Below, piece by piece: positions 5,560-12,250 of a stretch of 17,773 nucleotides of DNA. A program made the position numbers and the translations under genes. The notes under the pieces are model-generated. The model did not search any database. It was given only the letters and a program-made list of their open reading frames with translations, and had not been told where the DNA came from. This stretch comes from 2-02-FULL-49-11 sp040757655 (lineage in GTDB: Bacteria; Patescibacteriota; Patescibacteriia; 2-02-FULL-49-11): contig JBFLWV010000039.1 in NCBI GenBank assembly GCA_040757655.1, positions 1 to 17,773 of the forward strand, given 5' to 3'. Within the stretch, counting starts at the first letter, position 1; each line of letters starts with the position of its first letter.

Positions 5560-5606
5560 AACTTGTCAGTTCTTTATGGATATGATGCCTTGCTCTGATT
5601 TAAGAT

Positions 5607-5840
5607 TTAAGAATTCAGCAGGGCGATGAATTCGTCCAATGACAGTCCGGCATCCTTGATAGCCCGAGCGAGAAGTCCTGGTTTAACGACGGTATGGTTG
5701 GGAATGGTGAGCGGTCGTTTGTTGGTATCAAATGGGTGTCTTAATCGGATATGGCCTCCTGTTTGGCGGACGATTCGATAACCTGCTTTTTCGAAGGCAC
5801 GAATTACTTCCCGCGGCGGTTTTACCGGGATTCTGCCCAT
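5607..5840 (-). CDS. hicA: HicA mRNA interferase toxin
   Basis: A 77-residue basic protein with the HicA double-stranded-RNA-binding-like fold signature. It reads EVIRAFEKAGYRIVRQTGGH, with the catalytic His in GGHIRLRH, then TIPNHTVVKPGLLARAIKDAGLSLDEF. Family members cleave mRNA independently of the ribosome. The gene follows hicB by 4 nt, so the order is antitoxin first. Length and motifs are intact. Confidence 0.9.
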   Translation of the reverse strand: MGRIPVKPPREVIRAFEKAGYRIVRQTGGHIRLRHPFDTNKRPLTIPNHTVVKPGLLARAIKDAGLSLDEFIALLNS

Positions 5841-5844
5841 ATCG

Positions 5845-6063
5845 TTACACGGCTACCATATGCACGCCCACATGTTGGGGAATAAATGGTTCCGCTTGCT
5901 CTCGCTGCTCTTCCAAACACATACCGATCACTTCTTTGATATTAGTGAGAGCTTCGTCCATGGTTTCCCCTTGGCTGTAGCAGCCCTCAAAGAGCGGGCA
6001 TTCTACCACATAGCCGCCGGTTTCGTCGCTTTCAATAATGACAGGAAATTGGCGCATAGACAT
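5845..6063 (-). CDS. hicB: HicB antitoxin
   Basis: A 72-residue protein with the partial RNase H fold typical of HicB: FPVIIESDETGGYVVECPLF, then GCYSQGETMDEALTNIKEVI. Family members neutralise HicA. It is short and has no C-terminal RHH or HTH domain visible after the fold, so autorepression may be absent or use another route. TATAAA stands 5 nt before the ATG, suggesting another leaderless message. Confidence 0.9.
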   Translation of the reverse strand: MSMRQFPVIIESDETGGYVVECPLFEGCYSQGETMDEALTNIKEVIGMCLEEQREQAEPFIPQHVGVHMVAV

Positions 6064-6117
6064 TAGTATTTATAGACACTTTGAACTATATCGTATTCAT
6101 GGAGAACTGACAAGTTT

Positions 6118-6151
6118 ACCCCGTAAAAGTGCGCGAGCACTTCTGCGGGGT
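6118..6151. other. Stable hairpin next to unit 4
   Basis: ACCCCG/CGGGGT and AAGTGC/GCACTT pair around a GCGA tetraloop. It directly follows the right inverted repeat and is not followed by a clear T-run. Confidence 0.45.
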
Positions 6152-6175
6152 TCAAAAATTAAATACCGGCAGCGT

Positions 6176-6310
6176 CGCTTCACTCGTTCTCCCCTTAACA
6201 GGGGGAGAATCCGCCATCCGCCAACTGGCGGAGGCGGAAGAGGGGGCGATGCGTCTGCCAAAAAATATATCCAGCACTTTGCGTTAAGCATAGTGCTTGG
6301 GTAAAAAATA
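6176..6310. repeat. Dispersed hairpins before signal-peptide fragment D
   Basis: A CTCCCC/GGGGGAG hairpin with GCCAACTGGC beside it is followed by CCAGCACT...AGTGCTTGG (6271-6300) and an A-rich tail. No gene. Confidence 0.55.
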
Positions 6311-6331
6311 AATCAGGAAAGGAGGCCTAGC

Positions 6332-6466
6332 ATGAAAATGCAAAACCTCAACACGATCGCCCTGGCAGCGATCGCTTTAATCGGAATTTTTCTGTCCGCC
6401 AGAGAAGAACCCATCGAGAAACGTTTTTGTCTTCTCGATATCGGCAGGGTCAAGGCGGGGAAGTGA
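6332..6466 (+). pseudogene. Signal-peptide fragment D fused to antisense vapC
   Basis: AAAGGAGG and ATG are intact. MKMQNLNTIALAAIALIGIF then LSA matches the start of the 7189 protein. At 6402 the sequence switches to the vapC region, read in the antisense direction (REEPIEKRF...), and stops at 6464. The junction also truncates the opposing vapC. It marks a recombination or deletion point. Confidence 0.6.
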
Positions 6467-6595
6467 AAGGGTCTCGCACACGCTCACGGAAGAGATGAAG
6501 AGCGTGCGTCCTTCCTCTGTCCATTCGCGCAACGTGTCCACCACTTTCCGTTCGCCATTGAGATACGCGATAAGAATGTTACTGTCAATCGTCAT
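6377..6595 (-). pseudogene. vapC: Truncated vapC, copy 2
   Basis: The first 65 residues match the PIN toxin at 2526 (one Val to Ala change). Then seven unrelated residues (GGQKNSD) and a stop follow, where the sequence joins signal-peptide fragment D. Asp89 and Asp107 of the active site are missing, so it should be inactive as a ribonuclease. The paired antitoxin gene remains complete. Confidence 0.85.
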
Positions 6596-6991
6596 GAGAA
6601 GTGGTTACGCCCGCGAGACGCAGTTGTTTCTGGAAGCGATCTTCCCACTCCTGTCGGATCATTTTTTGATATGCGACAGGATCGATGATGCGTTTAGCGC
6701 CTTTGAGCATGCCTGCCGCTTCTTTCCATCCTTTAGGAAGGGGACGGCGCCAGGTTTTAAGCTCCTCGACCGTAAGTATTTGCGCTTGTGACATTGTTGC
6801 GGTTGCGGTATTCATACGATTTTATCATACAACGATAATCTCCATCTCGTCAACTTAAGATAGTTCCGTGTCGGCATAATTCAACGATTACGCCCAATCG
6901 GAACTCTCTAGAACCATTCTGTCATTCCGGGCAGGACCCGGAATCCAGAAAAACAAAAAATCAATTTTCCGCGTTCTCGCAAGCGCACGAA
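6402..6991. repeat. 590-bp duplication, copy 2
   Basis: Collinear with 2698-3287 over its full length, including the non-coding hairpins behind the antitoxin. High identity across coding and non-coding parts suggests a recent event. Confidence 0.9.
6585..6815 (-). CDS. vapB: VapB-like antitoxin, copy 2 (orphan)
   Basis: A 76-residue near-identical copy of the antitoxin at 2881 (Asp to Ala and Thr to Lys changes). Its own toxin is truncated, so it could act as a solitary antitoxin and still neutralise the intact toxin from copy 1. The upstream -10 region is conserved with one extra T between -10 and ATG. Confidence 0.75.
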   Translation of the reverse strand: MNTATATMSQAQILTVEELKTWRRPLPKGWKEAAGMLKGAKRIIDPVAYQKMIRQEWEDRFQKQLRLAGVTTSHDD

Positions 6992-7188
6992 ATAACCTCT
7001 CCCCCTTACGAAGGGGGAGTGAAGAAGGGGTTTCATTAAGTGTTTTAGACAGTTCTTCTGTCAACGCAATTTAACCGATTGTGTTTATCCAGAACTCTCT
7101 AAAACGATGAAAAATAAAATCCTCCCTGCCGAATTAACTGGGTAGGGAGGAATGAGTTCTTTAACAATTTAACGAAAGGAGGCCTAGC
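6900..7188. repeat. Gene-free repeats and hairpin before the 7189 operon
   Basis: Holds the GAACTCTCTA word, TGTCATTCC hairpin and CTCCCCC hairpin of the other intergenic runs. CCTCCCT (7121-7127) pairs with AGGGAGG (7144-7150), with a T-rich 3' side on the minus strand, inside a wider AGAACTC/GAGTTCT pair (7091-7097, 7154-7160). AAAGGAGG stands before the ATG at 7189. Confidence 0.55.
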
Positions 7189-7917
7189 ATGAAAATGCGA
7201 AACCTCACGATCGCACTGGCAGCGATCGTTCTCAGAATCGTTTTTCTGTCCGCGATGCCAGTAAGCGGGCAGACCCGGGTAATTCGGCTTTCAGACTACC
7301 AGCCAAAGCAGAAAGCCGAAGTTACCGACACCACGGTCATCACCGTCCGTGGTGCAAAAAAATTCTCCTATAAGCGTACAACGCAAATAGGAGGATCCAC
7401 CTTCTCCCAGGAGGTGGTTTATGAGGACGCCCGCACCCCCAGCGGGCGATTCACCGGTCTCAACATCGGTCTCGGTGCTGCCGCTTTCTTCGGGCAGCGC
7501 GTGAGCTGGTTCCCGGAACAGATTGCAGGCCCCAACCTGCACATCGGTTTCGGAGCCGATCTTGGATCTTTAAGCATTGACGCTTTCGGTCGTCCTTTCG
7601 AGGGCGGCGAAGAGTCAATGTTCGTCGGAAGTGCTTGCTTCCGCTTTGGCGAGGGATCCAAATTCTCGGCAGGACCAGCGTACGCATGGGGAGGGGAACA
7701 TCCGTCTACCGTCGTCGATGCCAACGTGTTATACCGATCATTTGGCATCGGTGGACGATACGAGTTCCCAATCTCCAACCGGTGGAACGGTAATGTAGGG
7801 CTATTTGCTTTTCGGACCACAGCCTTACATCGTGAGATTGAAAATGGTCCGACGATTGCAAATAACAGCTGGTCGGTCATTATGACGGCCAGTGTAAACC
7901 TTCTAATGCTTTTCTAG
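7189..7917 (+). CDS. Secreted beta-strand-rich protein, function unknown
   Basis: A 242-residue protein with a signal peptide at residues 1 to about 27 (basic start, TIALAAIVLRIVFLSA, then PVSGQ). No Cys follows, so it is not a lipoprotein. From about residue 85 it alternates Gly and aromatic residues (GLNIGLGAAAFFG, FVGSACFRFG, YRSFGIGGRYEF, GNVGLFAFR) and ends in Phe. That is reminiscent of an outer-membrane barrel but unproven, and puzzling if the host lacks an outer membrane. It has an AAAGGAGG ribosome binding site. It lies 10 bp upstream of the lipoprotein gene, so they are probably co-transcribed. Four partial copies of its start lie upstream. Confidence 0.75.
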   Translation: MKMRNLTIALAAIVLRIVFLSAMPVSGQTRVIRLSDYQPKQKAEVTDTTVITVRGAKKFSYKRTTQIGGSTFSQEVVYEDARTPSGRFTGLNIGLGAAAFFGQRVSWFPEQIAGPNLHIGFGADLGSLSIDAFGRPFEGGEESMFVGSACFRFGEGSKFSAGPAYAWGGEHPSTVVDANVLYRSFGIGGRYEFPISNRWNGNVGLFAFRTTALHREIENGPTIANNSWSVIMTASVNLLMLF

Positions 7918-7927
7918 GAGACATACG

Positions 7928-10000
7928 ATGAAACAAAAAAAACAAATAGTAGTCCTAATCCTGCTGGGACTGCTACTGGTTTTATCAGTCGGGTGCGACA
8001 ACCTCGTCCCGACAGCACCAGTTGAAAAAAAGCAGGCTGCTCCATCGATGCCCACCGCCCATATAACTGTCAAGGCGATCGATGATCAGTATAATCCTAT
8101 GGCTGGGGATGTGTACCTCAATGGTGAACGAAAGGGTGAGACTCCATATGTATCTCGTTTGCCTTTCGGTCAACATCATGTAGCTGTCTTGGAAAGTGGT
8201 TATTATAATTTCAAGACAGTAATTGCCATCAAAGACACTTTCGCAATCAATCTCGTCGCTGAGATGATGGCAAGACCACAAATCCCAGCTCCCATATCCC
8301 GAGTTGTACTGAAGGCCATGTATCCGAACCGAATGAATTTTTTTGTAATAAAAGGTTCTGATACTTTAAGGTCACGGCTGAACACTTCGGAGCTTGACAC
8401 TGTGTTAATTCCAGAAGTGTATACATTTCGAGCCAGTGCAACGGGATATATACCATGGCAGGCAACTGTGAGGTTAGGTGACGACGATGCGTTTGTGAAG
8501 GATGTACAGCTCGATGCGGATCTACAACCCGAAAAACTCTGGGGTGGAATTTCCGTGTCGGATCCGGAGATTTTCTTGGGGCAAAACGTAATAGTCTCAT
8601 GGAACTCAAACGCAGACTTTGTGCGAATCAGCCCTACGGGAATAGAGTCTCAGGCATCATCTGGGTCAACTGTATGGGCACCGCTGGATACCGGAAAATG
8701 GATCATCGAAGGCTATTTTAAAAAAGATAGCCAAGAGCTACAGGTAAGCACTGAGCTTAAGGTGAAGCCGAAACCCACCACGACCTTACAGAGCGTCGAA
8801 ATTGATCCAAGTTCATTTGAACTGAACGTTGATCAGACGATGGATTTCTCTGGACGGGCGCGATGGTCTGACGGCTCCGTGGCGAACATCTCGGATGTGG
8901 CAAAATTCGAAACCTCCACTTCGGCTCTTTTGCAAAAAATTGCTGCCCGCACCTTCAAAGGTTTATCCGCTGGCAACAATGCGATGGTCATTATGACATA
9001 TCAAAGCAAAGCCGATACCGCGACAGGAGTTGTGAAGCCGAAACCCACCACGACCTTACAGAGCGTCGAAATTGATCCAAGTTCATTTGAACTGAACGTT
9101 GATCAGACGATGGATTTCTCTGGACGGGCGCGATGGTCTGACGGCTCCGTGGCGAACANNNNNNNNNNNNNNNNNNNNNNNNNNNNNNNNNNNNNNNNNN
9201 NNNNNNNNNNNNNNNNNNNNNNNNNNNNNNNNNNNNNNNNNNNNNNNNNNNNNNNNNNAACCTCCACTTCGGCTCTTTTGCAAAAAATTGCTGCCCGCAC
9301 CTTCAAAGGTTTATCCGCTGGCAACAATGCGATGGTCATTATGACATATCAAAGCAAAGCCGATACCGCGACAGGAGTTGTGAAGGTAGAAATGTCTACC
9401 TTAACGATTTTCCCCGAGCTGCAGAAGCTCGACGGCAGGGTAGTCTCTATCACTACTTTTGCCGAAGGGTGGAATTTGGCCGGGGATAGGATTTTTGCTT
9501 CAGATGTTCCGACCAATGTGGCAATATTGGATCCAACTCAAGGGCCATTTCGCTTTAGAGTCTGGCGTGGAGAGGACTGCATTGATTTCCATTTTGCTCC
9601 TCAACAGGGGGAACACGGATATCGATACGTCAGGTTTATTGAGATACAGGAATCTCAGGGATTAAGCGAATGGTCAATGGATATGAATTTGCGAGTTACT
9701 AGTAAAAAGCAATATTCTGATACCACCATGACCAATCCGGCTGGGAATTTCAAGAAATTATTACTCACAGTTGAAATTACCCATAAGCAGCCTGACATGA
9801 TTCCCGGTGTCCGCGTAAAAACATGGAATGTCACCATTGCCGATCCTAATCCGAGTAAAATTGGAGTCCTGGTTTTTCAAACGGAGTATCCTGTGGATCT
9901 GACATGGAGTCAAAACGAGAAAGTCGAGTTCACATTTCAAACCGGCCCCTCGACTAACGAAGCCGGATTGTTGCAGATTAAGGGCTGGTATCAAAATTAA
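7928..10000 (+). CDS. Lipoprotein with PEGA-like and tandem Ig-like domains
   Basis: The signal peptide ends in a lipobox LSVGC with Cys23 as the lipid site, so the protein is probably membrane-anchored on the outside. Residues about 45-110 read like a PEGA domain (GDVYLNGERKGETPY, then GQHHVAVLESGYYNF), and a second similar segment follows to about 200. Two copies of a 90-residue Big_2-type Ig-like repeat follow (SVEIDPSSFELNVDQTMDFS, RWSDGSVAN, GLSAGNNAMVIMTYQSKA). The second copy is interrupted by 100 N. The last 200 residues are unrecognised. It overlaps no neighbour and has GGAGA before its ATG. A surface adhesin or scaffold role is an inference from the domains. Confidence 0.85.
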   Translation: MKQKKQIVVLILLGLLLVLSVGCDNLVPTAPVEKKQAAPSMPTAHITVKAIDDQYNPMAGDVYLNGERKGETPYVSRLPFGQHHVAVLESGYYNFKTVIAIKDTFAINLVAEMMARPQIPAPISRVVLKAMYPNRMNFFVIKGSDTLRSRLNTSELDTVLIPEVYTFRASATGYIPWQATVRLGDDDAFVKDVQLDADLQPEKLWGGISVSDPEIFLGQNVIVSWNSNADFVRISPTGIESQASSGSTVWAPLDTGKWIIEGYFKKDSQELQVSTELKVKPKPTTTLQSVEIDPSSFELNVDQTMDFSGRARWSDGSVANISDVAKFETSTSALLQKIAARTFKGLSAGNNAMVIMTYQSKADTATGVVKPKPTTTLQSVEIDPSSFELNVDQTMDFSGRARWSDGSVANXXXXXXXXXXXXXXXXXXXXXXXXXXXXXXXXXXTSTSALLQKIAARTFKGLSAGNNAMVIMTYQSKADTATGVVKVEMSTLTIFPELQKLDGRVVSITTFAEGWNLAGDRIFASDVPTNVAILDPTQGPFRFRVWRGEDCIDFHFAPQQGEHGYRYVRFIEIQESQGLSEWSMDMNLRVTSKKQYSDTTMTNPAGNFKKLLLTVEITHKQPDMIPGVRVKTWNVTIADPNPSKIGVLVFQTEYPVDLTWSQNEKVEFTFQTGPSTNEAGLLQIKGWYQN
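8762..9384 (+). repeat. Tandem 270-bp Ig-domain repeat with assembly gap
   Basis: The unit starting GTGAAGCCGAAACCCACC at 8762 recurs exactly 270 bp later at 9032. The second copy is broken by exactly 100 N (9159-9258) where, by alignment with the first, only 22 bases are missing. The N length is a scaffolding placeholder, so the true number of repeats is unknown. Confidence 0.9.
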
Positions 10001-10023
10001 AAAAAGCGAAAAAAAATTAACCC

Positions 10024-10104
10024 CCGCTGTTGTGGTTGAAAGGACCCAACAATAGCGGATCGCAAAGGCTCCAATTCTGTAAAGAACTGGAGCCTTATTT
10101 TTTT
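10024..10104 (+). terminator. Hairpin plus terminator block, copy 1
   Basis: CCGCTGTTG pairs with CAACAATAGCGG around a loop containing GAAAGG. After a short linker, AGGCTCCAATTCT pairs with AGAACTGGAGCCT and is followed by a long T-run. It ends the 7189-10000 unit. Copies with changed but still pairing stems lie at 11956 and 14942. Confidence 0.75.
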
Positions 10105-10120
10105 TACGGATTGATTCTGT

Positions 10121-10342
10121 CTATTCCTTGCTTAAATCATCCGGTATTTCTCCAAGCTGGATTTTGCCCGTGACGAGTTCGCTGTACGCGCCGCAGGTGG
10201 GGCATTCATCAATGTGTTTGCCGATAAGCTCCTGGTCTTCCGTGCTTATCTCTCTGGTCATCTTGTCATCCATGCCCGCCGCTTTCAGATGGAGGTTCCA
10301 GATCGTCTCGTTGCTGAAATGCTCTAGGCTACCTTCGTTGCC
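10121..10342 (-). pseudogene. Zinc-finger (zf-HC2-like) protein fragment
   Basis: A frame open between stops encodes about 73 residues. It includes ISTEDQELIGKHIDECPTCG, the His-x3-Cys-x2-Cys arrangement of anti-sigma-type zf-HC2 domains, and ends GKIQLGEIPDDLSKE. The only ATG (10273) would give 50 residues and no promoter or ribosome binding site is seen. An in-frame stop lies just before codon 1 of the conserved part, so the 5' end is probably lost. Its last 14 residues are identical to those of the unrelated protein at 12058. Confidence 0.5.
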
Positions 10343-10346
10343 TTAG

Positions 10347-10637
10347 AAATTTTTAGTTCGTCAATAGGCAATAAATTAAAATTAAATCATTTGATTATAG
10401 TCTAACAGACGAAATTACGACAAGTCAAATTTAAAATACCATTTCTCCGTATCTTCAATCTCCCGCTATTAGCCACGATCGTTACTAATCGCGGCATGTA
10501 TGATTTTTGCAAAAAGTAAACCCCCACACCACGCGTTAAAACGCGGGGCTTTCTTAGAGGAAGATTTTTTATACCCCACTTCATCCCCGCTTTGAAAAGC
10601 GGGGCTTTCCTGGTGTGGGGGTAAAAGTGCTAGCTTT
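10347..10637. other. Gene-free region with a dyad and a three-way-junction element
   Basis: A 30-bp dyad centred on CGATCG lies at 10464-10493 (CGC-ATTAG arms). CCCCCACACCA (10521-10531) pairs perfectly with 10611-10621. Between these arms are a GCG-TTAAAA-CGC hairpin and a CCCCGC-TTTGAAAA-GCGGGG hairpin, so the 101-bp element can form a three-way junction. It may serve as the 3' end of the minus-strand PaaX-like gene. Confidence 0.55.
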
Positions 10638-11189
10638 TTAGAATATCTTTTCCGCTATAACGAACTTTACCCTATCTTCCAGTTCGCAATTTGCCACTAC
10701 CCGTCCGGCGAATTCAAAAGCCCGTTTGTCGTACGTACAGAATACACTTTTTTGTAATTGAGTAAAACCAAGCGCATAAAGTACGTTGCGTAAAGTGTCG
10801 CGAAAGTGCCGGTATTGTTCCGGTATATCAAAGATTAGGATAAATCCGCCCTGCTGATTCTGTGGTTTCCTGGTTAAGGCGGCAAAGTGTTTGGAGTAGG
10901 TAAGAGCGTATTTGATCCAGCCTTTTGGCGTCAGGCGGTATTGGCCAGTTTTGCCTTTGACCATGGTGACAAGGTCGGCTTTTACAAGGTTTTGGAAAGC
11001 CTTCTTAATACGATCTTGTTCCCGTTTTGCCTTGGCGCGCCGATAAGCACTCCAGCGGCGCATCTTTCTCAAATCATTAAAACCGAAAAGCTCCATAGCT
11101 GCGCCGGAAGACATTGAGAACATCGGCTCAAGCTCTGTCAGCTTGGCAAGTATTCGTTCAGTGAGTGGTTCTTTGGTTTTTAATCCCAT
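10638..11189 (-). CDS. PaaX-like protein: winged helix plus Cas2-like fold
   Basis: A 183-residue protein. Residues 1 to about 105 are basic and helical with a winged-helix pattern (RIKKAFQNLVKADLVTMVKG, TGQYRLTPKGW). Residues about 112-183 read like the Cas2/PaaX C-terminal ferredoxin-like domain: GGFILIFDIPEQYRHFRD, LRNVLYALGFTQLQKSVFCT, ending DRVKFVIAEKIF. Such proteins are common in Parcubacteria and are often annotated PaaX or Cas2. No cas1, repeat array or phenylacetate gene is nearby, so a stand-alone regulator or toxin-like role is more likely than CRISPR adaptation. No clear promoter or ribosome binding site was found. Confidence 0.75.
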   Translation of the reverse strand: MGLKTKEPLTERILAKLTELEPMFSMSSGAAMELFGFNDLRKMRRWSAYRRAKAKREQDRIKKAFQNLVKADLVTMVKGKTGQYRLTPKGWIKYALTYSKHFAALTRKPQNQQGGFILIFDIPEQYRHFRDTLRNVLYALGFTQLQKSVFCTYDKRAFEFAGRVVANCELEDRVKFVIAEKIF

Positions 11190-11204
11190 AATCGTTGGTA
11201 TTTG

Positions 11205-11335
11205 AAGTCCCCATTCCGCGTCTGCTTGCAGCGCGGTATCCTTGCGCGGGGGGGATACAGGGGGTGCGCAAAACCCCCTGTTGCCAGATCGCGCAGGCCT
11301 GATACCGCGTAGCTTGCTGCGCGGAGTGGTTCACT
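11205..11335. repeat. GC-rich inverted-repeat element
   Basis: Arms reading CCGCG...GCGGTATC lie on the left (about 11216-11241) and, inverted, on the right (about 11299-11328). The interior contains CAGGGGG/CCCCCTG and GCGCG words. It is a dispersed hairpin element in the upstream region of the PaaX-like gene. Confidence 0.55.
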
Positions 11336-11356
11336 GTTATCAGTATAGCCTATCTA

Positions 11357-11388
11357 CCGCGATTAGCAACGATCGTGGCATATCGCGG
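11357..11388. repeat. 32-bp dyad centred on CGATCG
   Basis: CCGCGAT (11357-11363) and ATCGCGG (11382-11388) are symmetric about CGATCG at 11370-11375. It may be an operator or a hairpin. Confidence 0.6.
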
Positions 11389-11500
11389 CAGGTATGATTT
11401 TCCCACGGATAAATCTAACGCCTCAAATCGTCCGACTTGAAGCGAGGGGACGTAAATATGCGGCCTTGGAATCATTCTATCACCGTCATCATATTATCAC

Positions 11501-11697
11501 TGTCATCATATTTTTGCGTACGCAGAATTTTGATGACACTTACTAATCATGAAGAATTTAACCTTTTTCCGACTTCCACTGTCATCACTTTTCAGCGATC
11601 GCAAAATTTTGATGACACTTACTAATCATGAGGAGTGTAACCTTTTTTCCGACTTCCACTGTCATCATTTTATTGCGACCGCAGAATTTTGATGACA
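11501..11697. repeat. Three tandem 79-80 bp units, each with a 38-bp dyad
   Basis: Dyads at 11501-11538, 11580-11617 and 11660-11697 have arms TGTCATCA...TTGCG and CGCA...TGATGACA around a variable palindromic centre. The spacers between them are almost identical (CTTACTAATCATGA..., ending CCGACTTCCAC). A partial extra arm lies at 11484-11497. No gene is present. Confidence 0.8.
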
Positions 11698-11729
11698 GTT
11701 TGATTGTACGATCTGACAATATTTCCCAA

Positions 11730-11830
11730 GTCTCTCAAAACTAACGATCGCACATTTTGCGAGACTCTCTTTTCTATTAACAATTCATAAAGGAATCATC
11801 CTTTCACGATCGTGATTTTTTAATTCCTTT
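11730..11830. repeat. Two unrelated dyads centred on CGATCG
   Basis: GTCTC/GAGAC with CAAAA/TTTTG arms (11730-11765) and AAAGGAAT/ATTCCTTT arms around CACGATCGTG (11789-11830) are each exactly symmetric about CGATCG. The arm sequences differ from each other and from the 38-bp family, but the layout is the same. Confidence 0.55.
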
Positions 11831-11889
11831 CAATGCTCCTAAATACCACGATCGTATTATACGCAATCCTTTTAACCCCATTTAACGAC

Positions 11890-11927
11890 TGTCATCATTT
11901 TATTGCGGTCGCAATTTTTTGATGACA
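11890..11927. repeat. 38-bp dyad, copy 4
   Basis: Same family as at 11501, centre GGTC. It lies 3' of the PIN toxin operon (minus strand), behind the hairpin-terminator block. Confidence 0.75.
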
Positions 11928-11955
11928 GTTTGTATTGAACGAAAAAATTTAACCC

Positions 11956-12040
11956 CCCGCTGTATGGTGATGGGAAAGGCATCACAGCAGCGGGATAGCG
12001 AAGGCTCCAATTCTGTAAAGAACTGGAGCCTCATCTTTTT
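11956..12040 (+). terminator. Hairpin plus terminator block, copy 2
   Basis: CCCGCTG/CAGCGGG with GTGAT/ATCAC inside and GGAAAGG in the loop, then the GGCTCC...GGAGCC terminator and T-run. About 160 bp here match 10006-10167, including the codons for the shared protein tail on the minus strand. No plus-strand gene precedes it. Confidence 0.7.
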
Positions 12041-12057
12041 TTACGGACTAATTCTGT

Positions 12058-12246
12058 CTATTCCTTGCTCAAATCATCCGGAATTTCTCCAAGCTGGATT
12101 TTGCTTGTCGCTATTCCTGATAGAATATTTTCTCGCTTCTGCTCCACCATTTCCTTCCACTTGGCAATACCAAATTGCTTGATCTCGGCAAGGAGGTCAA
12201 GTTCAAGGTCATATTCTGTTGTCGGGTAATATGCTTGTACGCACAT
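12058..12246 (-). CDS. Probable antitoxin partner of the PIN protein
   Basis: A 62-residue acidic protein, MCVQAYYPTTEYDLELDLLA..., starting 4 nt after the stop of the PIN gene, so translated with it. Small partners in this position are usual for this PIN subfamily. Its final 14 residues, KIQLGEIPDDLSKE, are identical to the end of the unrelated zinc-finger fragment at 10121. The tail therefore seems to have been acquired with the downstream sequence block. The antitoxin role is inferred from position only. Confidence 0.6.
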   Translation of the reverse strand: MCVQAYYPTTEYDLELDLLAEIKQFGIAKWKEMVEQKRENILSGIATSKIQLGEIPDDLSKE

Positions 12247-12250
12247 AAGA

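Larger units (their letters stand above)
5560..6116. repeat. Inverted-repeat-bounded unit 4 (hicAB cargo)
   Basis: AACTTGTCAGTTCT (5560-5573) is matched perfectly by its complement at 6103-6116. Inward similarity continues (TTATGGATATGAT against CCATGAATACGAT, 9 of 13). The cargo is hicA and hicB on the minus strand. Confidence 0.65.

Noticed and set aside
7419..7880. 153-residue minus-strand frame opposite the secreted protein
   Set aside because: It is the antisense shadow of a gene with signal peptide, ribosome binding site and operon context.
7189..7917. Firm call as an outer-membrane porin
   Set aside because: Alternating Gly/aromatic strands and a final Phe are suggestive, but no family motif was recognised and the likely host group lacks an outer membrane.
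10638..11189. Cas2 of a CRISPR system
   Set aside because: The protein has an N-terminal winged-helix half and stands alone without cas1 or repeats; PaaX-like is the better call.
11501..11697. CRISPR array from regular 79-80 bp spacing
   Set aside because: The spacers are nearly identical to each other and the repeats are long dyads with variable centres; there are only three units and no cas1 or effector gene. The Cas2-like protein nearby is of the PaaX type.
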